NCBI GenBank assembly: GCA_035642125.1 | Contig: DASQSZ010000242.1 | Location: 1 to 11,053, forward strand | Source: CALAED01 sp937891035 | GTDB taxonomy: Bacteria; Actinomycetota; Actinomycetes; Streptosporangiales; Streptosporangiaceae | Reading direction: 5' to 3' | DNA: 11,053 nt | Part shown: one piece after another, positions 1-6,105 of the stretch | How positions within the stretch are numbered: the first letter of the stretch is position 1 | Layout: each line of letters begins with the position of its first letter | The notes under the pieces: generated by a model | What the model saw: the letters and a program-made list of their open reading frames with translations, nothing else | Databases searched by the model: none | What the model was told of the DNA's origin: nothing | Position numbers and translations under genes: made by a program

Positions 1-79
1 TCAGCTGCGGTTGGCGGCGAAACCGGCGATCGGGCCGGTCAGTGCGGGGGCCCGGGTTGGCCTGTGGGTTAAATCGATG

Positions 80-93
80 CGAACATATGTTCG
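80..93. promoter_or_regulatory. LexA (SOS) box overlapping the dinB start
   Basis: The sequence CGAACATATGTTCG is a perfect 14-bp palindrome and fits the actinobacterial/Gram-positive SOS operator core CGAAC-N4-GTTCG. The flanking bases (G and T) break the ideal outer T/A pair. The ATG at 87 lies inside the palindrome, so bound LexA would block initiation of transcription directly. TATGTT (86-91) fits a TANNNT -10 hexamer; if used, transcription would start near 97-99 and the mRNA would be almost leaderless, with GTG 102 as a likely start. The match to the operator is seen directly. LexA control is inferred from the match and from its location at a translesion polymerase gene. Confidence 0.82.
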
Positions 94-1286
94 TGTCCGG
101 TGTGGCGACGATCCTGCATGCCGATCTCGATGCGTTCTACGCCTCGGTCGAGCAGCGTGACGACGCCAGGCTGCGCGGCCGGCCCGTCATCGTCGGGGGC
201 GGGGTCGTCCTGGCCGCCAGCTACGAGGCCAAGGCATACGGCGTGCGGACGGCGATGGGCGGCGGCCAGGCCCGCCGGTTGTGCCCGCACGCGATCGTCG
301 TGCCGCCCCGGATGTCCGCCTACTCCGCGGCGAGCAAGGCCGTCTTCGAGGTGTTCGAGGCCACGACGCCGCTGGTCGAAGGGTTGTCGATCGACGAGGC
401 CTTCCTCGACGTGGGCGGGCTGCGGCGCATCGCGGGCGCGCCCGCCGACATCGCGCGGCGGCTGCGGCGCACGGTCAGCGAGGAGATCGGGCTGCCCATC
501 ACGGTCGGTGTGGCCAGGACCAAGTTCCTCGCCAAGGTGGCCAGCGGGGTGGCCAAGCCCGACGGGCTGCTCGTCGTCCCGCCCGATGACGAGCTCGGGT
601 TCTTGCACCCGCTGCCGGTCGAGCGGCTGTGGGGCGTCGGCGAGGTCACCGCGGCCAAGCTGCGCGACCGCGGCGTCACAACGGTGGGCGAGGTGGCGCG
701 GCTCGACAAGGGCGTGCTGGTGTCGATCCTCGGTCCGGCGGCCGGCCACCACCTGCACGCCCTCGCCCACAACCACGACCCGCGCCCGGTGGACGTGGGC
801 CGCCGGCGCCGCTCGATGGGCGCGCAGCGGGCGCTCGGCCGGCGGCGCAGATCGCGGGCCGATCTCGACGCCTTCCTCATCGCGCTCATCGACAGGGTCA
901 CCCGCCGGCTGCGCGCCGCCCGGCGGGTCTGCCGCACCGTCGTGCTTCGGCTGCGCTTCGACGACTACACGCGGGCGACGCGGTCGCACACGATGCCGCA
1001 GGCGACCGCGCAGACCCAGCCGATCCTCGCCGCCGCGCGGGCGCTGCTTGCGGCGGCCATGCCGATGATCGAAGAGCGTGGCGTGACGCTCATCGGGGTC
1101 GCGGTGAGCAACATCCACGATGACGACGCCGTCCAGCTGGCGCTGCCGTTCGAGCGGCGGTCGGCGGCCGGTGCCCTCGACGCGGCGGTCGACGATGTGC
1201 GCGACCGGTTCGGCGGGTCCGCCATCACGAGAGCGGTTCTGCTTGGCCGCGATCCCGGTGTCTCGGTGCCGATGCTGCCGGACTGA
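87..1286 (+). CDS. dinB: Y-family DNA polymerase IV (translesion polymerase)
   Basis: A 399-residue error-prone polymerase that copies past damaged template bases. The palm opens with LHADLDAFYASVE, giving metal ligand D13 and a probable steric-gate Tyr18 that should exclude ribonucleotides. The second catalytic signature is SIDEAFLD, with D103 and E104. A helix-hairpin-helix thumb region (LWGVGEVTAAKLRDRGV) follows, then a basic linker (RRRRS) and the little-finger domain. QLALPF at 350-355 matches the sliding-clamp binding hexapeptide QLxLxF. Length is normal for the family. The start is uncertain: ATG 87 lies inside the SOS box, GTG 102 begins just before the conserved core, GTG 42 is also in frame, and no clear Shine-Dalgarno is present. 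The last 62 bases overlap the convergent NIS synthetase gene. SOS induction is likely. Function is confident; the exact start is not. Confidence 0.95.
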   Translation: MFVSGVATILHADLDAFYASVEQRDDARLRGRPVIVGGGVVLAASYEAKAYGVRTAMGGGQARRLCPHAIVVPPRMSAYSAASKAVFEVFEATTPLVEGLSIDEAFLDVGGLRRIAGAPADIARRLRRTVSEEIGLPITVGVARTKFLAKVASGVAKPDGLLVVPPDDELGFLHPLPVERLWGVGEVTAAKLRDRGVTTVGEVARLDKGVLVSILGPAAGHHLHALAHNHDPRPVDVGRRRRSMGAQRALGRRRRSRADLDAFLIALIDRVTRRLRAARRVCRTVVLRLRFDDYTRATRSHTMPQATAQTQPILAAARALLAAAMPMIEERGVTLIGVAVSNIHDDDAVQLALPFERRSAAGALDAAVDDVRDRFGGSAITRAVLLGRDPGVSVPMLPD

Positions 1287-3051
1287 CCCGACCGAGATCG
1301 GCGTCGGGGCCCGGATCGGCGAACGGGCTGGGCACCGTGACGTACGTCGCCGATCGGTCGGCGGCGCGCGCCCAGCGGGCCTTGAGGTTGGCCTTCGCCG
1401 GCCACGGCACACCCGCGAGCAGCGCACGCAGCCGCGCAGCCCCCTCGCGCGCGAGCCCCTCCGCGTGCGCGGCCGCATAGCCGGCGAGCTCGTCTTTGAC
1501 CACACGCCACAGGTCGCGTTCCAGCGCCGGACGCAGATCGGCGACCGCCGCCGCGACCTCGGCGAGGTGGTTGACGAAAAGGCAGTAGACCACACGCTGC
1601 CAGCCGCGCTCCGCGTCGTACGTCATCGCCTCGCCCGCCCGGGCCGGCAGGCCGGCAAGGTCCCAGCGCCCGGCCAGCAGCTTCGTCCCTTCGAGGTCGC
1701 GGAAGATCGCCTGCACCGGCAGGCCCGTGTCGTCCACCCTGATCAAAACGTTCTGCAGGTGCGGTTCGAGTACCACGCCGTACGCGAGGTAGGCGTGCAG
1801 CACCGGCGGCACTAGCGCGCGCACGTAGGCGGTCCACCAGGCGAGCGGCGAGCGATCCGCCAGCAGCCGGGGGAGTGGCGAGCCGTACGGGTCGGCGAGC
1901 GCCCCGGCCAGCAGCGGCGTGCCGGGCCGGCCGCGTACGCCCGTCCGCACGATCACCCCGAGGCCCTCGTGCAGGCGGCGATCGGCGAGGATGACGCTCC
2001 GGTAGGCGGGCTCGGTCAGCAGCGCGCACCCGTACGCCTCGCCGAGAGCCGCGAACACGGGCGCGAGCAGCCGGGACAGCTCGACCGCGCCGATCAGCTC
2101 GTACCACGCGTTCTTCCGTACGCAGTTGGTGATCCGCACGTCCAGCGAGAACTTGCAGAACAGGTCGGCGCCCGGAACGTAGACGGTACGCACCGAGGAT
2201 GTCGGTACGGCGAGTGGGCCGTGCGCGCCGAGGTCGCGTACCGCGCCCGACTCCATCGCGGCCCGCAGCACCGGCCGGCCCGCCAGCAGGGACAGCTGCC
2301 ACGGATGGACGGGCAGCGCGCGAAAGCCGTCCGGCACGGGCGGGCCGGGCAGCGGGAAGTCGCCCGCGCCGGTGATCAGATCGGCGCGGACCGCGAGCCA
2401 GCGCAGCGGAAAGCGCGCCCTCGTCTCCGGTGCGTAGCGCAACCAGTCGTCCGGATCGGCCGGGTCGCCGGTCCGCGCCTTGGGCGCCGGGTGAAACCGG
2501 TGCCCGGCCACCAGCGCCTGTTCCGACGCCATGTACGCGTCGTCATCGTCATCGTCATCGCCATTGCCACCGCCGTTGCCATCGGCAGCGGCGGCGTCGT
2601 CATGAGCGTCAGCGGTGTCGGCGCGGGCGGCGAAGATGGCGGCGAGCGCCGCCCTGCTGGCGCTCACCTGGCCGGTGAACTGCGGATTCGCCCGGCCGGT
2701 TGCCAGCTCGAGCTCTCCGGCGACGAGGTCGGCGAGCCGGTTCCACGGGGTGGCCAGCCAGGCCCCCGTGCGCAGTTCCTCGATCGGCGGCGTCAACCGG
2801 TAGACCGGCCCGTACGGCGGCCTGGCCAGCCGCGCCCGCAGCGCGATCCCGACCCGCGGCAGCCGCAGGGTCACCCGGCCGTCCGCCGGCCAGATCTGCT
2901 GTTCGGGCGCGCAGATCTCGCGGACGAGGCAGTTGAGCAAAGCGATGGACGTGGCTTCGTCGGCGGCGGCCTCGGCGTCGGCTGCCACTGTGGCCGCGGC
3001 GTGGGCGGCGCTCGCCGGGCGACGGCCGCGGGCGGGGTTGGTCAGGAGCAC
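1225..3051 (-). CDS. NIS siderophore synthetase B (IucA/IucC family)
   Basis: A cytosolic ATP-dependent synthetase that adenylates a carboxylate (commonly citrate or a citrate half-amide) and condenses it with an amine or alcohol to build an NRPS-independent siderophore. It has 608 residues, normal for the family. Signatures in order: EQALVAGHRFHPAPKARTG (177-195), VHPWQ (248-252), S286-x-R288 followed by K300 and R312 (the spacing of ATP-contacting residues in AcsD-like enzymes), EPHLQN (429-434, with H431 and N434) and FRDLEG (450-455). The GTG start at 3051 is preceded by GAGGGA at a suitable distance and overlaps the end of synthetase A by 10 bases, suggesting translational coupling. A run of seven Asp (165-171) sits in a Gly/Asn/Ala-rich insert. 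After the usual end near TVPSPFA there is a tail of roughly 30 residues that runs antisense into dinB. The substrate cannot be read from sequence. Confidence 0.93.
   Translation of the reverse strand: MLLTNPARGRRPASAAHAAATVAADAEAAADEATSIALLNCLVREICAPEQQIWPADGRVTLRLPRVGIALRARLARPPYGPVYRLTPPIEELRTGAWLATPWNRLADLVAGELELATGRANPQFTGQVSASRAALAAIFAARADTADAHDDAAAADGNGGGNGDDDDDDDAYMASEQALVAGHRFHPAPKARTGDPADPDDWLRYAPETRARFPLRWLAVRADLITGAGDFPLPGPPVPDGFRALPVHPWQLSLLAGRPVLRAAMESGAVRDLGAHGPLAVPTSSVRTVYVPGADLFCKFSLDVRITNCVRKNAWYELIGAVELSRLLAPVFAALGEAYGCALLTEPAYRSVILADRRLHEGLGVIVRTGVRGRPGTPLLAGALADPYGSPLPRLLADRSPLAWWTAYVRALVPPVLHAYLAYGVVLEPHLQNVLIRVDDTGLPVQAIFRDLEGTKLLAGRWDLAGLPARAGEAMTYDAERGWQRVVYCLFVNHLAEVAAAVADLRPALERDLWRVVKDELAGYAAAHAEGLAREGAARLRALLAGVPWPAKANLKARWARAADRSATYVTVPSPFADPGPDADLGRVSPAASAPRHRDRGQAEPLS
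2539..2559 (-). repeat. GAC/GAT codon run (Asp7) in NIS synthetase B
   Basis: Seven consecutive Asp codons alternate largely as GAT/GAC. They lie within a low-complexity insert (Ala-Asp-rich, then GNGGGNG, then Asp7) covering roughly residues 145-172. The insert ends just before the conserved EQALVAGHRFHP motif, so it probably forms a surface loop. It is the kind of tract that changes length by replication slippage. Confidence 0.8.
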
Positions 3052-4658
3052 CGATCTTCCCTCAGGTAGTTGGGCCCGGGAGGGCCGTAGTGCTTGTTGA
3101 TGTCCTGGGCTCCGGTACGCGCCTTGTCGACGAGCGTTCCGGCGGTGACCATAGCCTTCGTCGGCAGCCGGTCGGCCTCGAGGGTGCGCGCCCGCAGGAA
3201 GGGCTGATCGTGTTCGTCGATGGCCTCGGCGAGCCTGGCCCTGATGAGCGCGAGCCCGGCGGGCAGCGGCAGCAGGCCCCGTTCGGCCAGCCCGAACGCG
3301 ATAGCTCCCGCGCACAGGTGCAGGGTGATGGTGACGAACACCCGGGCGAGCGCCTCGCGGTCGGTGCTGAGCATGCGCCGGTCATGTACGTCGACGGGCC
3401 CGAGACCGGCCTTGGCCAGCGCGTCCGGATCGAGCAGCGCGCCATCGTTGTCCTTGATGAGGAGCGCAAGCCGCCCGCCATCGCCACCAGAGGACACCAC
3501 CGACACATTCTGCTGATGGGCCTCGAGCGCGATGCCGTACCCGAACAGCGCCACGTGCCAGCCGAACAGCACCCGCAGATAGGCGTCGAAGAAGTGGGCG
3601 ATGTCGCCGGTGAGCTCCTCGATGACGTACCTTCCGCCCGCCCCGAGGGCGAGCAGGGCGGCCACCGGCACGGCGCCGGTCGCGGCCGCCGCCGGCAGCC
3701 GCCGGATCAGGTAGCCGAGCAGCGGGTCGGCGGCATGGCCGTAGGTCTGCTCGTCGGCCAGCATCACCGGCGGGCCGCCCGGCGAGCGGGTCTGGATCTC
3801 GGCGAGCAGCCGCTGGACCAGCGCCCCGTCGGGCAGCGTGCCCGGCGCGATCGTGCGCCGGTTGCGCCGGCCCAGCGTGCTGGTGGACAGCGGCACCTTG
3901 AGGTGGGTGGTCGCGTCGGCGGTGACCACGACCGTACGCATCGACAGCGTCGGGCTCACCTCCAGGTACGGTTTCGGCGCGATCTTGACGTCGGCCGCCG
4001 CGTCGGCGGCGGCATCGGCGAGCGTGGTCGCGGTGATGGGATGGACGGGGAACAGGTCGCGGCCGGACACGGCCGCCGCAGGCAGGCCTACGTCGGCCGG
4101 CGCCGGCCACCAGCCCGGCCGGGACCCGGCGGCGGTGACCCGGTCGCGGCCCACCGCCGCCCAGCGCAGCCGGAACGCCGGAGCGAACTCCGGGGCGTAT
4201 GCGCGCTGCTCCCGCTCGCTGAGCCCGAGCCGGCAGCGGGCGGTCGGATAGACCGGGTGGTCGAGGTAGGCGCCGAGCACATCGTGGTAGGTCGGCGACC
4301 GCTCAAGCCGCCGGATCACCTCGTCGCGGTGTGCGGCGTGCAGGCGCATGGTCGCCAGCGTCTCGTGACACTCGCGGACGAACACGGCCACATCGTCGCC
4401 GGGGCTCGCGACGTGGCGCAGCGCGGCGATGACCTCGGCCAGTCGCGGCTCCTCGTCTGGGGCGACGCGGTGATCGGCCAGGAACCCGTCGCGGCACAGC
4501 CGGACCGACCGCCCACCGGGCAGCCGAAGCGTCGCCGCCGCGGCGGCGGGCCGACAGACGTATCGGCCCATCCCCCCGTAATCCTCCCTGAGCAGCGCGT
4601 CCAGCACCCGCCTTGCGAGATATCCCTCGGGATCGCCGGTCACGTGATCACCGGTCAC
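3042..4658 (-). CDS. NIS siderophore synthetase A (IucA/IucC family)
   Basis: A second ATP-dependent carboxylate-amine/alcohol ligase of the IucA/IucC superfamily, 538 residues. Visible motifs: DHPVYPTARCRLG (133-145), a divergent form of the usual GHPxHPxxKxRxG; VHPITATT (205-212); LSMRT (238-242, S239 and R241); K254 followed by an Arg-rich stretch (264-268); EAHQQN (379-384, with H381 and N384); and KDNDG (402-406). These place it in the superfamily although it is clearly different from synthetase B. The pair probably makes two successive condensations on one scaffold. Its GTG start shares GTGA with the stop of the ATP-grasp gene (4-base overlap) and its end overlaps synthetase B, so all three should be translated from one mRNA. 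An in-frame alternative GTG lies 15 bases downstream (4643). Substrate and type (A, B or C) are not assignable from sequence. Confidence 0.92.
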   Translation of the reverse strand: MTGDHVTGDPEGYLARRVLDALLREDYGGMGRYVCRPAAAAATLRLPGGRSVRLCRDGFLADHRVAPDEEPRLAEVIAALRHVASPGDDVAVFVRECHETLATMRLHAAHRDEVIRRLERSPTYHDVLGAYLDHPVYPTARCRLGLSEREQRAYAPEFAPAFRLRWAAVGRDRVTAAGSRPGWWPAPADVGLPAAAVSGRDLFPVHPITATTLADAAADAAADVKIAPKPYLEVSPTLSMRTVVVTADATTHLKVPLSTSTLGRRNRRTIAPGTLPDGALVQRLLAEIQTRSPGGPPVMLADEQTYGHAADPLLGYLIRRLPAAAATGAVPVAALLALGAGGRYVIEELTGDIAHFFDAYLRVLFGWHVALFGYGIALEAHQQNVSVVSSGGDGGRLALLIKDNDGALLDPDALAKAGLGPVDVHDRRMLSTDREALARVFVTITLHLCAGAIAFGLAERGLLPLPAGLALIRARLAEAIDEHDQPFLRARTLEADRLPTKAMVTAGTLVDKARTGAQDINKHYGPPGPNYLREDRCS

Positions 4659-4663
4659 GTGAT
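4636..4663. repeat. Tandem repeat at the ATP-grasp/NIS A junction
   Basis: The 13-mer CCGGTCACGTGAT occurs at 4636-4648 and 4651-4663 (period 15). Each copy contains the palindrome TCACGTGA. Read on the minus strand it supplies both the stop of the ATP-grasp gene and two in-frame GTG codons of NIS synthetase A (MTGDH then VTGDP), so the start region is duplicated. Confidence 0.75.
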
Positions 4664-5929
4664 GGCCCAGACGTGCTCGGCGCGGAACCGGGCGATGGCG
4701 GCCGCCACGGCGGCCGGGTGCGGGCCGATCGCCGTGATCGTGCCGAGGTAGTCACGGTTGGTGTGGGTCAGCGCGATGGTGCTGCCGAGCGGCCGCTGCG
4801 TCCGGTAGGTGACCAGGACGCCGTCCCTGTTGAGTTCGCCCGGCTCCGGGGCGGCGACGAGCGTCCCGGACCGGTCGGCCAGCACGTATTCCGCGATCGC
4901 GTGACACTCTCGATCGGCGGCCGGGGGGACCGCCGCGCCGGACGCGGACGCGGACGTTGACATGGACGCTGACATGGACGCTGACATGGACGCTGACGTG
5001 GACGGGGCGCCGCCGCCGAGCGTCAGCGCGGTCAGCGGCTCGCCGAGGTGGATGCGGAGCACGTCGTCGAACAACGGGACGTTCAGCAGGTCGGCGAGCA
5101 GGAAGTCGCAGTGGTCGCCGATGTTCCGATAGTTGACCTCGATCAGCCTGGCCCTGCCCTCGTGCACGACGAACTCGGTGTGGCTGGCGCCGAAGCCGAC
5201 GCCGAGGGCGCGCAGCTGGTCCAGGACCTGCGAGACCACGTCGCCGTCCGGCGGAAGCGGCACCCATTCGAGCCGCTCTTCGACGAAGTACGGCGGCGGC
5301 GACAGTGTCGTCCGGAACGAGCCGAGCACCCGCAGCTCTCGCCCGTCGCCGATGGTCTCCAGGGTGTGCAGACGGCCGGGCAGGTATTCCTCGACCATGA
5401 GCGGACGGCGGTGCCCGATCTCGGCGACCCGCGCGGCGAGTTCACCGGGGCCGGCGATGAGTACGACGTCTTCGCTGGCCACGCCTTCCCGGGGCTTGAG
5501 CACCAAGGGGTAGGGCGCGCCGGTCAGATCGGCGCCGGGGTCGCCGAGCTCGGCCACGTAGCCGCGGTCATGGCCGCTGTCGCCGAGATGCCGCCGCATG
5601 AGCGCCTTGTTCTTGGTCCGGGTGGCCGCCCGCCAGTCCTTGGCGGGCAGTCCGAAGTAGGCCGCGGCCAGCGCGGCCGGGGCCTGCAGGTGGTCGCTGT
5701 TGGAGAAGATCGCATCCGGCGACCGCACGGAATTGATGATGTCGCGGAAGTCGGTGACGTCGCACTCGACGATCTCAACGTTCCGGCGTGGGTAGGTTCG
5801 TTCGTGCTCGCTCGGCCGGTCGGTGAGCAGGATGACGTCGAGCCCCAGCCGGCCGGCCGCCGGCAGGAACCCGTAGGTCACCGAGTCCGTCACCTTGCCG
5901 GCGACGAGATAGAGGCGGCGGCTTGCCAT
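4655..5929 (-). CDS. ATP-grasp carboxylate-amine ligase of the siderophore operon
   Basis: A 424-residue ATP-grasp protein, expected to activate a carboxylate as an acyl-phosphate and join it to an amine in the cytosol. An N-terminal Rossmann-like preATP-grasp region (about 1-100, RLYLVAGK at the start) precedes the ATP-grasp fold. That fold contains TKNKALMRRHL (105-115), LVLKPREG (142-149, K145), MVEEYLPG (178-185) and the metal-binding end RLIEVNYRN (261-269, E264 and N266). The C-terminal part follows a Ser/Ala/Met repeat (about 311-330). ATG 5929 is chosen because GGAGGT stands 4 bases upstream; an in-frame ATG at 5941 overlaps that site. It is the first gene of the operon, directly behind an iron box. 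The vibrioferrin pathway likewise combines an ATP-grasp protein (PvsA) with two NIS synthetases (PvsB, PvsD), so amino-acid ligation to a siderophore building block is a reasonable inference. The real substrates are unknown. Confidence 0.88.
   Translation of the reverse strand: MASRRLYLVAGKVTDSVTYGFLPAAGRLGLDVILLTDRPSEHERTYPRRNVEIVECDVTDFRDIINSVRSPDAIFSNSDHLQAPAALAAAYFGLPAKDWRAATRTKNKALMRRHLGDSGHDRGYVAELGDPGADLTGAPYPLVLKPREGVASEDVVLIAGPGELAARVAEIGHRRPLMVEEYLPGRLHTLETIGDGRELRVLGSFRTTLSPPPYFVEERLEWVPLPPDGDVVSQVLDQLRALGVGFGASHTEFVVHEGRARLIEVNYRNIGDHCDFLLADLLNVPLFDDVLRIHLGEPLTALTLGGGAPSTSASMSASMSASMSTSASASGAAVPPAADRECHAIAEYVLADRSGTLVAAPEPGELNRDGVLVTYRTQRPLGSTIALTHTNRDYLGTITAIGPHPAAVAAAIARFRAEHVWAIT
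4941..5006 (-). repeat. In-frame GAC-NNN minisatellite in the ATP-grasp gene
   Basis: On the plus strand there are eleven consecutive hexamers beginning with GAC. They include three perfect tandem copies of the 12-mer GACATGGACGCT (4959-4994), flanked by degenerate copies. On the coding strand this gives a Ser/Ala/Met/Thr tract built on SASM units, between the ATP-grasp core and the C-terminal region, likely a flexible linker. Since 6 and 12 are multiples of 3, copy-number change would keep the frame. Confidence 0.88.
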
Positions 5930-5933
5930 CGGC

Positions 5934-5939
5934 ACCTCC
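5934..5939 (-). promoter_or_regulatory. Ribosome binding site of the ATP-grasp gene
   Basis: GGAGGT on the minus strand, 4 bases before ATG 5929. It is a near-perfect Shine-Dalgarno and decides the start over the in-frame ATG at 5941. Confidence 0.75.
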
Positions 5940-5943
5940 ATGA

Positions 5944-5962
5944 TGAGGTAAGCCTTACCTAA
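5944..5962 (-). promoter_or_regulatory. DtxR/IdeR-family iron box
   Basis: The plus-strand 19-mer TGAGGTAAGCCTTACCTAA matches the actinobacterial iron-box consensus TTAGGTTAGGCTAACCTAA at 15 of 19 bases (16 allowing C or G at the centre). It contains the perfect inverted repeat AGGTAAG-C-CTTACCT. It lies 14 bases upstream of the ATP-grasp start codon, next to the ribosome binding site. A possible minus-strand -10, TATGGT (5980-5975), lies just upstream, with no convincing -35. If it is used, a ferrous-iron-loaded DmdR/IdeR repressor would sit at the transcription start and silence the siderophore operon when iron is plentiful. The motif is seen; the regulator is inferred. Confidence 0.88.
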
Positions 5963-6051
5963 CTTGGCGACGCCACCATAGCGGCGTTGCTCGCCGCGGC
6001 GGGGGATAACCGGCAGAGTGTCGTCAGACTCGTCCGGTGGAAGGAGCATCG

Positions 6052-6105
6052 ATGGACGAGAACGAACGGGGCGAACGGGGCGAACGGCGCGAGTCATGGG
6101 GCTGA
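6052..6105 (+). CDS. Possible 17-residue leader ORF before the HD hydrolase
   Basis: ATG 6052 is preceded by GGAAGGAG at good spacing, the strongest ribosome binding site in this gap. It opens a short frame encoding MDENERGERGERRESWG. Its TGA (6103-6105) lies a few bases beyond ATG 6096 of the HD hydrolase, which has no good site of its own. This geometry would allow translational coupling or leader control. No homology is recognised. Alternatively the frame is a chance product and the ribosome binding site serves the downstream gene at long distance. Confidence 0.4.
   Translation: MDENERGERGERRESWG
6064..6090 (+). repeat. 9-bp tandem repeat GAACGGGGC
   Basis: There are three head-to-tail copies (the last as GAACGGCGC) just before the HD hydrolase start. 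In the leader frame they encode ERG-ERG-ERR; the period keeps that frame. Confidence 0.75.

Noticed and set aside
1..72. Possible C-terminal ends of upstream genes (plus-strand frame ending TAA at 70-72; minus-strand frame ending at 1-3)
   Set aside because: Too short and without recognisable sequence. The minus-strand frame would have to run antisense through dinB.
69..1595. 508-codon open frame on the minus strand over dinB
   Set aside because: Antisense to dinB and running into the NIS gene in the wrong frame; composition is typical of a shadow frame.
3090..4751. 553-codon open frame on the plus strand
   Set aside because: Antisense to NIS synthetase A; no recognisable family and biased composition.
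4941..5006. CRISPR-like array
   Set aside because: The units are 6/12 bp and contiguous with no spacers; they lie in frame within a coding sequence.
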